Source: Thalassobacillus sp043497085 (GTDB lineage Bacteria; Bacillota; Bacilli; Bacillales; Halobacillaceae). From it: a stretch of DNA of 64,000 nt. Below the pieces are notes generated by a model. It was not told where the DNA came from. It did not search any database and worked only from the letters and a program-made list of their open reading frames with translations. The stretch lies in the NCBI GenBank assembly GCA_043497085.1, contig JBIEKI010000018.1. One strand, written 5' to 3'. Position 1 is the first letter of the stretch. The number at the start of each line of letters is the position of its first letter. Shown here one piece after another: positions 23,224 to 31,089 of this stretch. The translations under genes were made by a program, and so were the position numbers.

Positions 23224-23374
23224 GGTTTTCCCCTCCTTATTTAAGTAACTATTCTTTACCAATCCTATCATAAAAAATAATGAAGAAGCATGCGATGCAG
23301 GTCATCTCCCAAGGGTGGCCACGGAAGTTTCTCCATAGGAAGTTCAAATAAAAATCTAAATAAGTCGAATTTTG

Positions 23375-23404
23375 TTGACAATTATTTTTGAGCCGTGCTA
23401 CAAT
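23375..23404 (+). promoter_or_regulatory. Sigma-A promoter of the S-box met operon
   Basis: TTGACA, an 18-base spacer and TACAAT, about 44 bases before the riboswitch P1 stem. Confidence 0.8.
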
Positions 23405-23447
23405 CCTTTTTGTGACACTTAAAAGGATTAAAGCAATAAAATAGTAT

Positions 23448-23620
23448 CTCTTATTAAGAGAGGCGGAGGGACTGGCCCGATGAAGCCCGGCAACCGTCAA
23501 GCATTTATGCTTGAAAAGGTGCCAATTCCTGCAGAGTAATTAACTCTGACAGATAAGAGAACGGAGCAGCTTGATATATAAGCGCCTTTCTGTTCTCGTA
23601 AGCAGAAAAGGCGTTTTTTT
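23448..23620 (+). ncRNA. SAM-I (S-box) riboswitch with terminator, upstream of metN
   Basis: S-box landmarks occur in order. The P1 arm is CTCTTATTAAGAG, then GGCGGAGGGACTGGCCCGATGAAGCCCGGCAACC split over the conserved kink-turn and core. The variable hairpin is TCAAGC...GCTTGA, then AAGGTGCCAATTCC, and the closing arm is AGATAAGAG (to ~23559). The terminator GCGCCTTTC ... AAAAGGCGTTTTTTT lies at 23582-23620. When S-adenosylmethionine is bound the terminator forms and metNPQ is off. Confidence 0.96.
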
Positions 23621-23663
23621 AATTTAACGAGCATGAAGTCAGGCTTGTAGGAGGCGGCATGAA

Positions 23664-24692
23664 ATGATTTCTATCAAAGAACTTACGAAAGTTTTTCATA
23701 CAAAAGATCAAGATGTCACCGCAGTAGACCATCTTGATTTGAATATCAAATCTGGAGAGATTTATGGGGTCATCGGGTATAGCGGTGCAGGAAAGAGTAC
23801 ATTCATTCGTTTATTGAATCGTCTCGAAGACCCTACATCGGGTTCGGTTACGATCGATAAGCAGGAAATAACCAGTATGAACAAGAATGACTTACGACTC
23901 GCCCGGCAGGAAATCGGAATGATCTTCCAGCATTTCAACCTGCTCTGGTCGCGCACAGTCAAAGATAATATTGCTTTTCCGTTAGAAATCGCTAAAATGC
24001 CGAAGGAAAAGAGAGAAGCTCGAGTGAAAGAATTGGTTGAGCTAGTAGGTTTGAAGGGGAGAGAGAATGCATACCCTTCCCAACTGAGCGGAGGGCAGAA
24101 GCAGCGAGTCGGCATCGCTCGAGCACTCGCTAATAAACCGAAAGTTCTATTATGTGATGAAGCGACATCTGCACTGGATCCTGAAACAACGGACTCGATT
24201 CTTGATTTATTGGTTGATATCAATGAGAAGCTGGGACTTACAATTATATTGATCACCCATGAAATGCATGTAATCAGAAAGATATGTCATCGCGTCGCAG
24301 TAATGGAAAATGGAAAAGTAGTAGAACAAGGAGACGTTTTAGATGTCTTCCTTCATCCCGAGCGACCAGTGACAAAAAAGTTTGTTGATCAAGTGATGGG
24401 AGATCCCGATCAAGACCACTCCCTTGATTTGATTCATGAGAATTACAAGTCTGGTAAAGTACTGCGCCTTCATTTTATAGGTGAAAGCACGAATCAGGCA
24501 TTGATAAGCGAACTTTCCAGGGAGTTTAAGATCGACTTGAATATTTTGCACGGGAAAATCACGCAGACTCAAAAAGGTGCGTACGGTACATTGTTCGTCC
24601 ACGTAGAAGGTGATCAGGTTGAAATTGAAAGAGCTCAAGCTTATATCCAGAACACTTCAGTAGAAGTGGAGGTGATGCCGAATGTTCAATAA
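23664..24692 (+). CDS. metN: Methionine ABC transporter ATP-binding protein MetN
   Basis: A 342-residue ABC ATPase. Walker A GYSGAGKST, signature LSGGQKQR, Walker B VLLCDEATSALD and the H-loop ITHEMHV are intact. The ~100-residue C-terminal ACT-like NIL/C2 domain (VLRLHFIGESTNQALISEL) is where methionine binds to inhibit transport in the E. coli homologue. First gene of S-box-controlled metNPQ; it overlaps metP by 11 bases. Confidence 0.95.
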   Translation: MISIKELTKVFHTKDQDVTAVDHLDLNIKSGEIYGVIGYSGAGKSTFIRLLNRLEDPTSGSVTIDKQEITSMNKNDLRLARQEIGMIFQHFNLLWSRTVKDNIAFPLEIAKMPKEKREARVKELVELVGLKGRENAYPSQLSGGQKQRVGIARALANKPKVLLCDEATSALDPETTDSILDLLVDINEKLGLTIILITHEMHVIRKICHRVAVMENGKVVEQGDVLDVFLHPERPVTKKFVDQVMGDPDQDHSLDLIHENYKSGKVLRLHFIGESTNQALISELSREFKIDLNILHGKITQTQKGAYGTLFVHVEGDQVEIERAQAYIQNTSVEVEVMPNVQ

Positions 24693-25350
24693 GTTATTTC
24701 CGAATGTCGAATTACAGGATATGATCACTGCTACCAATGAGACACTTTACATGACCATCATATCTGTTATTGGAACTTTATTTTTCGGTATTATCCTTGG
24801 GCTGCTGTTGTATTTATCGCGTCCGGGAGGGTTATGGGAAAACAAGGTGCTCAATTGGATTACGGCAGCGTTTGTAAATGTGTTCCGTGCTATCCCTTTT
24901 ATAATTTTGATACTATTGTTATTCCCTTTTACTGATTTTTTAATGGGAACAATTCGTGGGCCTAAGGCTGCATTACCGGCTTTGATCATCGGAGCTGCGC
25001 CTTTTTACGGCAGACTGGTTGAAATAGCTTTAAGAGAAGTTGATAAAGGAGTAATTGAAGCAGCTAAATCCATGGGGGCTAAAAATTCCACAATAATTTT
25101 CAAGGTGCTGCTCAAAGAATCGATGCCAGCCCTTGTATCAGGTCTTACGGTGACAGCCATTGCGCTGATTGGCTATACTGCAGTAGCAGGTGTGATTGGC
25201 GCAGGTGGTTTAGGAGACTTCGCTTATTTTTATGGCTTCCAACGGAGTGATTTTGATGTGGTATTTGTATGTACAGTGTTAATCGTCCTCATTGTGTTTA
25301 TATTCCAATTCATTGGAGACTTCCTGACACGTTCATTAGATAAAAGATAA
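24682..25350 (+). CDS. metP: Methionine ABC transporter permease MetP (MetI)
   Basis: A 222-residue membrane permease with about five helices. The EAA loop that contacts the ATPase reads EVDKGVIEAAKSMGAKNSTIIFKVLLKES. Typical MetI segments include LVSGLTVTAIALIGYTAVAGVIGAGGLGDFA. It forms the membrane channel for D/L-methionine with MetN and MetQ. Its ribosome site GAGGTGATG lies within the end of metN. Confidence 0.95.
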   Translation: MFNKLFPNVELQDMITATNETLYMTIISVIGTLFFGIILGLLLYLSRPGGLWENKVLNWITAAFVNVFRAIPFIILILLLFPFTDFLMGTIRGPKAALPALIIGAAPFYGRLVEIALREVDKGVIEAAKSMGAKNSTIIFKVLLKESMPALVSGLTVTAIALIGYTAVAGVIGAGGLGDFAYFYGFQRSDFDVVFVCTVLIVLIVFIFQFIGDFLTRSLDKR

Positions 25351-25365
25351 AAAAGGAGAATGGTT

Positions 25366-26211
25366 ATGAAAAAATGGTTAACAGTTATATTGGCAGGATT
25401 ATTAATATCAGTATTGGCCGCGTGTGGCAGTGCAGATGAAGGAAGTGGATCAGATAGCTCCTCTTCGGATAAGAAAGAAATAAAAGTTGGTGCTACTTCA
25501 GTCCCTCATGCGGAGGTCCTCCAAGAGGCGAAACCGCTTCTAAAAGAGGAAGGGATCGAATTGAAGATTGAAGAGTACCAGGATTATGTGTTACCTAACA
25601 AAGACCTGGCGGAAGGCCGAATTGATGCGAACTACTTTCAGCATATCCCTTACCTGGAAACACAAAAGGCTGAAAATGGCTATGACTTCGTAAACCTTGG
25701 TGGAATCCATATCGAGCCGATGGGGATCTATTCTAAAAATATCAAAAGTGCTGATGAAGTCCCAGAGGGTACCAATGTACTTTTGAGTCGTTCTGTAGCA
25801 GATCATGGACGGATTCTTTCCTTATTAGAAAGAGAAGGACTTATCAAGCTGGATGAAGATGTAAAGAAAGTAGATGCTACTATTAAAGACATCACAGAAA
25901 ATCCTAAGAACCTGAAGTTCGATGATGGGATTAACGCAGAGCTTTTACCATCAAACTATAAGCGGGAAGAAGATGCCTTAGTTGCCATTAATACCAATTA
26001 TGCGATTGAAGCTGGACTAAACCCAAGTGAAGATGCCCTTATCTTAGAAGGTTCTGAATCACCTTACGTAAATGTCATTGCCGCCAAAAGCGAAGATAAG
26101 GATTCAGAATCCTTGCAAAAGCTGGTAGAGGTATTACGTTCAGAAGAGATTCAAACATTTATGAAAGAAAAATATGATGGTGCTGTCGTTCCAGTAGACG
26201 GTAAAGAGTAA
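25366..26211 (+). CDS. metQ: Methionine-binding lipoprotein MetQ
   Basis: A 281-residue NlpA-family lipoprotein. Signal peptide with lipobox LAAC, a Ser/Asp-rich linker, then the body IKVGATSVPHAEVLQEAKPLLKEEGIEL and IEPMGIYSKNIKSADEVPEGTNV. It captures methionine outside the membrane for MetNP. ATG 25366 is preferred because AAGGAG is 7 bases upstream; another ATG 6 bases earlier lies too close to it. Last gene of the operon before an unusual hairpin. Confidence 0.95.
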   Translation: MKKWLTVILAGLLISVLAACGSADEGSGSDSSSSDKKEIKVGATSVPHAEVLQEAKPLLKEEGIELKIEEYQDYVLPNKDLAEGRIDANYFQHIPYLETQKAENGYDFVNLGGIHIEPMGIYSKNIKSADEVPEGTNVLLSRSVADHGRILSLLEREGLIKLDEDVKKVDATIKDITENPKNLKFDDGINAELLPSNYKREEDALVAINTNYAIEAGLNPSEDALILEGSESPYVNVIAAKSEDKDSESLQKLVEVLRSEEIQTFMKEKYDGAVVPVDGKE

Positions 26212-26221
26212 CATTTTTAGC

Positions 26222-26294
26222 AAAGACCTCCCGGGATAATGCTCGTGTTATTGCTTATACTAGCAATAGTATGATTATCCTTGGGAGGTTTTTT
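26222..26294 (+). terminator. Long-range terminator of metNPQ whose 3' arm carries the next ribosome site
   Basis: AAGACCTCCC-GGATAAT pairs with ATTATCC-TT-GGGAGGTT and runs into seven T. The ~40-base loop contains a smaller hairpin ATTGC ... GCAAT. The GGGAGG of the 3' arm is also the only ribosome site of the gene starting at 26296. Confidence 0.75.
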
Positions 26295-26295
26295 T

Positions 26296-26661
26296 ATGGA
26301 AGAACAAAAAATGACATTCACAGAAGCGTATCTTCAAGAATATAAGCATGGAATTGGAACATTCACAGAGAAAATGCCGAAGATCGCTCATCACTTCAAT
26401 GCCTTTACAGAAGCAGCCTTTGAGGCTGGAGAGCTTTCTGAAAAAGAAAAGCAGTTGATTGCACTTGGAATCAGCGTGGTAGCCCAAGACGAGTATTGTA
26501 TGATTTACCACACTAAGGGATGTATTGATCAAGGGGCAAGTGAAAAAGAAATTATGGAGGCTTGTGGAGTTTCTGCAGCCTTTGGGGGCGGGGCTGCAAT
26601 GAGCCAGGCTGTTACTTTAGTACAAGAAGCGTATCAAGAGTTGCAAAATTTGCAACATTAA
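26296..26661 (+). CDS. AhpD-like / carboxymuconolactone decarboxylase-family protein
   Basis: A 121-residue all-helical protein of the AhpD/CMD fold. The core reads LIALGISVVAQDEYCMIYHTKGCIDQGASEKEIMEACGV. In peroxidase members the active site is CxxC-x2-3-H; here the first Cys is Asp (DEYC.IYH), so only one Cys of the pair is kept with the His. Alkylhydroperoxidase activity is therefore doubtful. The start 7 bases after GGGAGG is clear. That site is part of the metQ terminator stem, so readthrough mRNA would hide it. Confidence 0.75.
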   Translation: MEEQKMTFTEAYLQEYKHGIGTFTEKMPKIAHHFNAFTEAAFEAGELSEKEKQLIALGISVVAQDEYCMIYHTKGCIDQGASEKEIMEACGVSAAFGGGAAMSQAVTLVQEAYQELQNLQH

Positions 26662-26770
26662 GTATAATTCGAGCAAAACGGAGCAACGAGGAGCAAATTT
26701 GATTATATATCCTTGGTGTCCTGTTAAATGTTGTATAAAAATACAATTAGTATACCATCCGGTTATTTTG

Positions 26771-26796
26771 GTTTAAATGCGTTTTGGTCGGGGTAA
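26771..26796 (+). promoter_or_regulatory. Sigma-B type promoter
   Basis: GTTTAA, a 14-base spacer and GGGTAA match the general-stress sigma-B consensus (GTTTAA-N12-15-GGGTAT) at 11 of 12 positions. Start of transcription would be ~40 bases before the small ORF at 26846. Confidence 0.75.
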
Positions 26797-26845
26797 TATA
26801 CCTGTGCTACACTTAATAGCATACAAAAACCGAAAGGATTGATTT

Positions 26846-27037
26846 ATTATTAACGACCAACTTAAGCTGAATTATACTTCCGAAATGGAGAAAGCTATGC
26901 AGCAATCCCACGGAATTGGCTATGCCGAATATAGCAACAAGTTAGATCAGCGATTAAAAGTTGAACAGCGTCGTCAAAAAGATTACGAAGAAAGCCGTAA
27001 AATAGTGGCTGAAGTAGATCGTCAATTGCATAAATAA
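26846..27037 (+). CDS. Small charged helical protein, probable ATT start, sigma-B dependent
   Basis: A frame of ~62 residues, read from an ATT at 26846 or 26849: NDQLKLNYTSEMEKAM then SHGIGYAEYSNKLDQRL and a highly charged helical tail ending DRQLHK. No ATG, GTG or TTG lies near the good ribosome site AAAGGA (26833-26838), which is 7-10 bases before the two ATT codons. The first ATG (26882) has no ribosome site and would give 51 residues. A sigma-B type promoter lies upstream and a strong terminator downstream. This is likely a general-stress protein of unknown function; I do not recognise the family. Confidence 0.6.
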   Translation: MINDQLKLNYTSEMEKAMQQSHGIGYAEYSNKLDQRLKVEQRRQKDYEESRKIVAEVDRQLHK

Positions 27038-27041
27038 TAAA

Positions 27042-27081
27042 TTAAAAAAATCAGGTGGTAGCATACCACCTGATTTTTTCC
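27042..27081 (+). terminator. Terminator after the small stress gene
   Basis: AAATCAGGTGGTA GCA TACCACCTGATTTTTT. Confidence 0.93.
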
Positions 27082-27127
27082 GTTTATATCTATATAATAA
27101 GGAAAGTCCGTGTTATCCTAATAAGGT

Positions 27128-27159
27128 AGACTTTTTAAACCAAATGGTTTAGAAAGTCT
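27128..27159. promoter_or_regulatory. Long dyad upstream of the suf operon
   Basis: AGACTTTTTAAACC AAAT GGTTTAGAAAGTCT pairs over 14 positions with one mismatch. It is not followed by a T-run, so it is more likely an operator or mRNA structure than a terminator. It lies 127 bases before the sufC ATG. Confidence 0.45.
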
Positions 27160-27285
27160 GGTACGTACAGTGAAAAAAGTTGATAACAGTTTCGAAATGA
27201 TATAAGATTGTAATGAGAATAGATTGAGAATGGATGATGATCCTTAATCAAAAAATGATTTACAATAGATATGGAGGTATTAGTT

Positions 27286-28071
27286 ATGGCAGGATCTACT
27301 TTAGAAATTAAGAATCTTCACGTAGCGATCGAAGGTGAAGAAATTTTAACAGGTGTCAACTTGACTATAAACGGTGGAGAATTCCACGCAGTAATGGGAC
27401 CAAACGGAACAGGGAAATCCACATTGGCATCAGCGATCATGGGTCACCCAAAATATGAAATTACTGAGGGTGAAGTTTATATTGATGGGAAAGACGTATT
27501 GGAAATGGAAGTAGATGAACGTGCGCAAGCGGGGCTATTCCTTGCAATGCAGTACCCAAGCGAAATCAGTGGTGTAACAAACTCTGACTTCCTTCGTTCT
27601 TCTATCAATGCACGTCGTGAAGAAGGCGATGAGATCTCCTTGATGAAATTCATTAAAGAGATGGACGGAACAATGGACTTATTAGAGATGGATAAGAACA
27701 TGGCACAACGTTATCTTAACGAAGGGTTCTCCGGCGGTGAGAAAAAACGTAATGAGATCCTTCAATTGATGATGCTTAAGCCTGCTATCGCAATCTTGGA
27801 TGAAATTGACTCTGGATTGGATATTGATGCCTTGAAAGTCGTTTCTAAAGGTATTAATCAGATGCGTGACGACAACTTCGGCTGCTTGATCATCACTCAC
27901 TATCAACGTCTATTGAACTATATCACTCCTGATAAAGTACACGTCATGATGAAGGGCCGTATTGTGAAGTCCGGTGGACCAGAACTGGCGCAACGCCTGG
28001 AAGATGAAGGTTACGACTGGATCAAGCAGGAGCTTGGAATTGAAGATGAAACTGTAGGTCAAAAAGCGTAA
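27286..28071 (+). CDS. sufC: Fe-S cluster assembly ATPase SufC
   Basis: A 261-residue ABC-type ATPase. Walker A GPNGTGKST, signature FSGGEKKRNE, Walker B AILDEIDSGLD. SufC forms SufBC2D with SufB and SufD, the scaffold on which Fe-S clusters are built in the cytoplasm. The ATG is fixed by TATGGAGG 9 bases upstream, excluding the 5-residue extension. First gene of sufCDSUB, the only general Fe-S assembly system of most Bacillaceae. Confidence 0.96.
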   Translation: MAGSTLEIKNLHVAIEGEEILTGVNLTINGGEFHAVMGPNGTGKSTLASAIMGHPKYEITEGEVYIDGKDVLEMEVDERAQAGLFLAMQYPSEISGVTNSDFLRSSINARREEGDEISLMKFIKEMDGTMDLLEMDKNMAQRYLNEGFSGGEKKRNEILQLMMLKPAIAILDEIDSGLDIDALKVVSKGINQMRDDNFGCLIITHYQRLLNYITPDKVHVMMKGRIVKSGGPELAQRLEDEGYDWIKQELGIEDETVGQKA

Positions 28072-28089
28072 ACAGATAGGAGGGATACC

Positions 28090-29400
28090 ATGACAGTAGA
28101 AATCTCACTAGGGTACGACAAAGAATATGTCACCAAATTTTCTGAAGGCTTGAACGAACCAGAATGGATGAAGACCCTTCGTCTGGATGCATTGCAGCAA
28201 GCGGAACGCCTGCCAATGCCAAAGCCTGATAAAACAAAAATCGACCGCTGGAACTTCACCAAATTCACACATGATTTACGTGGGGAGAAAATGGAGTCGT
28301 TAGCGGAGTTACCAGAACAAATCAAAAGCTTTATTGACCAGGATAAAGCTGAACAAAACTTAATTATTCAAAGAGATCAACGTGCCGCTTTTGCTTCCTT
28401 ATCTCAATCCTTGAAAGATAAAGGTGTCATCTTCACAGACATGAAAACAGCGGTTAATGAACACAGCGATCTTGTAGAAAAATATTATATGAAAGACGGG
28501 ATTCAAGTAGATGAACATCGCCTGACTGCGTTGCATGCTGCGTTGATGAATGGCGGAGTATTCGTTTATGTTCCGGAGAACGTACAAGTGGAAGAACCAC
28601 TTCAAGCGATTTTCTGGCAGGAAGATCCGGAAGCTGCTTTATTCAATCATGTCATTGTCGTTGCGGATAAGAACAGTTCCGTGACTTATGTGGAAAATTA
28701 TCTTTCTCATAATAATGAAGACGAAGAAGCAGTAACTAATATTCTTACTGAAGTATTTGCTCACGATAATGCAAAAGTTTCGTTTGGAGCTGTAGATAAC
28801 CTCGGCGCTGGCACTACTACGTATGTAAATCGCCGTGGGGTTGCAGACCGCGATGCAAAAATTGAATGGGCACTTGGCCAGATGAATGACGGCTCTACTA
28901 TCTCGGAAAACTACACCTACCTGATGGGTGAAAATTCTCTTGGTGATGCGAAAACAGTATCTGTGGGACGCGGAAACCAAAAGCAGAACTTCACTGCACG
29001 AATAGTCCATTATGGTAAAGCTTCCGAAGGGTATATCCTGCAACACGGCGTCATGAAGGATAAAGCGACTGCCATCTTCAATGGAATTGGTAAAATTGAA
29101 CATGGTGCTTCTAAGTCCAACGCTGAACAAGAATCACGTGTCTTAATGCTAAGTAAAGATGCCCGTGGGGATGCAAACCCAATTCTTCTGATTGACGAAG
29201 ATGATGTAACTGCCGGTCACGCAGCATCTGTAGGCCGTGTCGACCCAATGCAACTATTCTATTTGATGAGCCGCGGTATGTCCCAAAAAGAAGCTGAACG
29301 TCTTGTCATTCATGGCTTCCTGGCTCCTGTAGTCAATCAACTGCCGATTGAAGCGGTGAAAGAACAGTTGACACAAGTGATTGAAGGGAAAGTAAATTGA
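28090..29400 (+). CDS. sufD: Fe-S cluster assembly protein SufD
   Basis: A 436-residue beta-helix protein paralogous to SufB. Signatures: the central GEGYILQHGVMKDKATAIFNGIGKIEHGASKSNAEQESRVLMLS run, and the C-terminal DDVTAGHAASVGRVDPMQLFYLMSRGMSQKEAERLVIHGFL with the His near the SufB-SufD interface. It lies 18 bases after sufC. Its stop codon shares one base with the sufS ATG, so translation of the two is coupled. Confidence 0.95.
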   Translation: MTVEISLGYDKEYVTKFSEGLNEPEWMKTLRLDALQQAERLPMPKPDKTKIDRWNFTKFTHDLRGEKMESLAELPEQIKSFIDQDKAEQNLIIQRDQRAAFASLSQSLKDKGVIFTDMKTAVNEHSDLVEKYYMKDGIQVDEHRLTALHAALMNGGVFVYVPENVQVEEPLQAIFWQEDPEAALFNHVIVVADKNSSVTYVENYLSHNNEDEEAVTNILTEVFAHDNAKVSFGAVDNLGAGTTTYVNRRGVADRDAKIEWALGQMNDGSTISENYTYLMGENSLGDAKTVSVGRGNQKQNFTARIVHYGKASEGYILQHGVMKDKATAIFNGIGKIEHGASKSNAEQESRVLMLSKDARGDANPILLIDEDDVTAGHAASVGRVDPMQLFYLMSRGMSQKEAERLVIHGFLAPVVNQLPIEAVKEQLTQVIEGKVN

Positions 29401-30620
29401 TGGATATTAAAGCTGTCCGTCAATCCTTTCCGATTCTGGATCAAGAGGTTAATGGACATCCGCTTGTATATTTGGATTCATCCGCCACTTCACAGAAGCC
29501 TGCTTCTGTAATTAAAAAATTGGATGACTATTATCGAGGTTACAACTCCAATGTTCATCGTGGTGTCCACACTCTTGGCACGAAAGCTACAGATGAATAT
29601 GAAGGAGCCCGTGAGAAGGTTCGCCGCTTCATCAATGCTAACAGTACGCAAGAGGTTATATTCACTCGTGGAACAACGACCGCAATCAACACGGTGGCTT
29701 CCAGCTATGGGCGTGCAGAGCTTGGCGAGGGAGATGAAATCGTCATCACTCCGATGGAACATCACAGCAACATCATCCCCTGGCAGCAAGTGGCAAAAGC
29801 TACTGGAGCAACCTTAAAATATATCCCGCTTCAAGCAGACGGTACCATTGATTTAAAAGATGTGGAAGAAACCGTTACGGATAACACTAAAATTGTAGCA
29901 GTCATGCATGTATCTAATGTATTGGGTACGATCAACCCTGTTAAAGAAATAACGGAAATCGCCCACCGGCACCAGGCTGTCATGCTTGTCGATGGGGCGC
30001 AGAGCGCTCCCCATTTAAAAGTAGACGTGCAAGATTTGGATTGTGATTTTTATGCCTTTTCTGGTCACAAAATGTGCGGACCTACAGGCATTGGCGTACT
30101 TTATGGCAAGCGCGCCTTATTGAATGACATGGAACCATTTGAATTCGGCGGTGAGATGATTGATTTCGTTAATCTCTACGACTCAACGTGGAAAGAGTTA
30201 CCTTGGAAGTTTGAAGGTGGAACGCCGATTATCGGTGGTGCTATCGGTCTCGGAGCAGCGATTGATTTCATCAATGAAATTGGGCTTGAGGAGATTGAAG
30301 CTCATGAGCATATGTTAGTCGACTATGCGATGGATCGTATGAGGGAGATTGATGGCCTGACGATTTATGGCCCTGAAGAACGCGCAGGCCTGGTCACTTT
30401 TAACCTGGATGATGTACACCCGCATGATGTTGCTACCGTACTTGACGCGGAAGGCATCGCGGTCCGTGCCGGCCATCATTGCGCACAGCCATTGATGCGT
30501 TGGCTGGATGTTTCAGCTACTGCCCGTGCCAGCTTTTATTTGTATAATACAAAAGAAGATATTGATCGACTTGTCGAAGGATTACAAAAAACAAAGGAGT
30601 ATTTTGGCGATGTCTTTTAA
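29400..30620 (+). CDS. sufS: Cysteine desulfurase SufS
   Basis: A 406-residue PLP enzyme that removes sulfur from cysteine as persulfide. The PLP-binding Lys is in AFSGHKMCGPTG; the persulfide Cys is in RAGHHCAQPLMRW. The N-terminal YLDSSATSQKP block is typical. Starts with ATG overlapping the sufD stop (TGATG), and overlaps sufU by 11 bases, which matches its working partnership with SufU in Gram-positive bacteria. Confidence 0.96.
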   Translation: MDIKAVRQSFPILDQEVNGHPLVYLDSSATSQKPASVIKKLDDYYRGYNSNVHRGVHTLGTKATDEYEGAREKVRRFINANSTQEVIFTRGTTTAINTVASSYGRAELGEGDEIVITPMEHHSNIIPWQQVAKATGATLKYIPLQADGTIDLKDVEETVTDNTKIVAVMHVSNVLGTINPVKEITEIAHRHQAVMLVDGAQSAPHLKVDVQDLDCDFYAFSGHKMCGPTGIGVLYGKRALLNDMEPFEFGGEMIDFVNLYDSTWKELPWKFEGGTPIIGGAIGLGAAIDFINEIGLEEIEAHEHMLVDYAMDRMREIDGLTIYGPEERAGLVTFNLDDVHPHDVATVLDAEGIAVRAGHHCAQPLMRWLDVSATARASFYLYNTKEDIDRLVEGLQKTKEYFGDVF

Positions 30621-31056
30621 TAACCTGGATACACTTTACAGACAAGTCATCATGGATCACTATAAAAACCCACGAAACCGTGGAACCATTGAAGGAGACG
30701 ACCACATGTCCATCGACATGAACAATCCTACCTGCGGGGATCGCATTCAGTTGCAGCTGCAAGTAGAAGATGGGCTGGTCAAAGATGCTAAGTTTGATGG
30801 AGAAGGATGTTCCATCAGTATGTCTTCTGCTTCCATGATGACGCAAGCCGTCAAAGGAAAGCGTGTAGAAGATGCTTTGGCGATGTCAAAGCTCTTTTCA
30901 GATATGATGCAAGGAAAAGAGATTGATGAGCAGGAATTTGATTTAGGGGATATCGAAGCACTACAAGGTGTATCGAAGTTCCCGGCTAGAATCAAATGTG
31001 CCACATTGGCATGGAAGGCTATGGAAAAAGGTGTTGACGAACAAGGACAGTCTTAG
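30610..31056 (+). CDS. sufU: Zn-dependent sulfurtransferase SufU
   Basis: A 148-residue IscU-like protein that accepts persulfide sulfur from SufS by a Zn-ligand swap. The three conserved Cys are in NPTCGDRIQL, GEGCSISMSSASMM and RIKCATLAWKA, with the Asp of the CGD motif. It has the ~19-residue insertion typical of SufU versus IscU. The start lies inside the end of sufS, behind CAAAGGAG. sufB follows after 33 bases. Confidence 0.95.
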   Translation: MSFNNLDTLYRQVIMDHYKNPRNRGTIEGDDHMSIDMNNPTCGDRIQLQLQVEDGLVKDAKFDGEGCSISMSSASMMTQAVKGKRVEDALAMSKLFSDMMQGKEIDEQEFDLGDIEALQGVSKFPARIKCATLAWKAMEKGVDEQGQS

Positions 31057-31089
31057 TCGCGGTATAACACCAAAAGGAGGTTTTTGATT

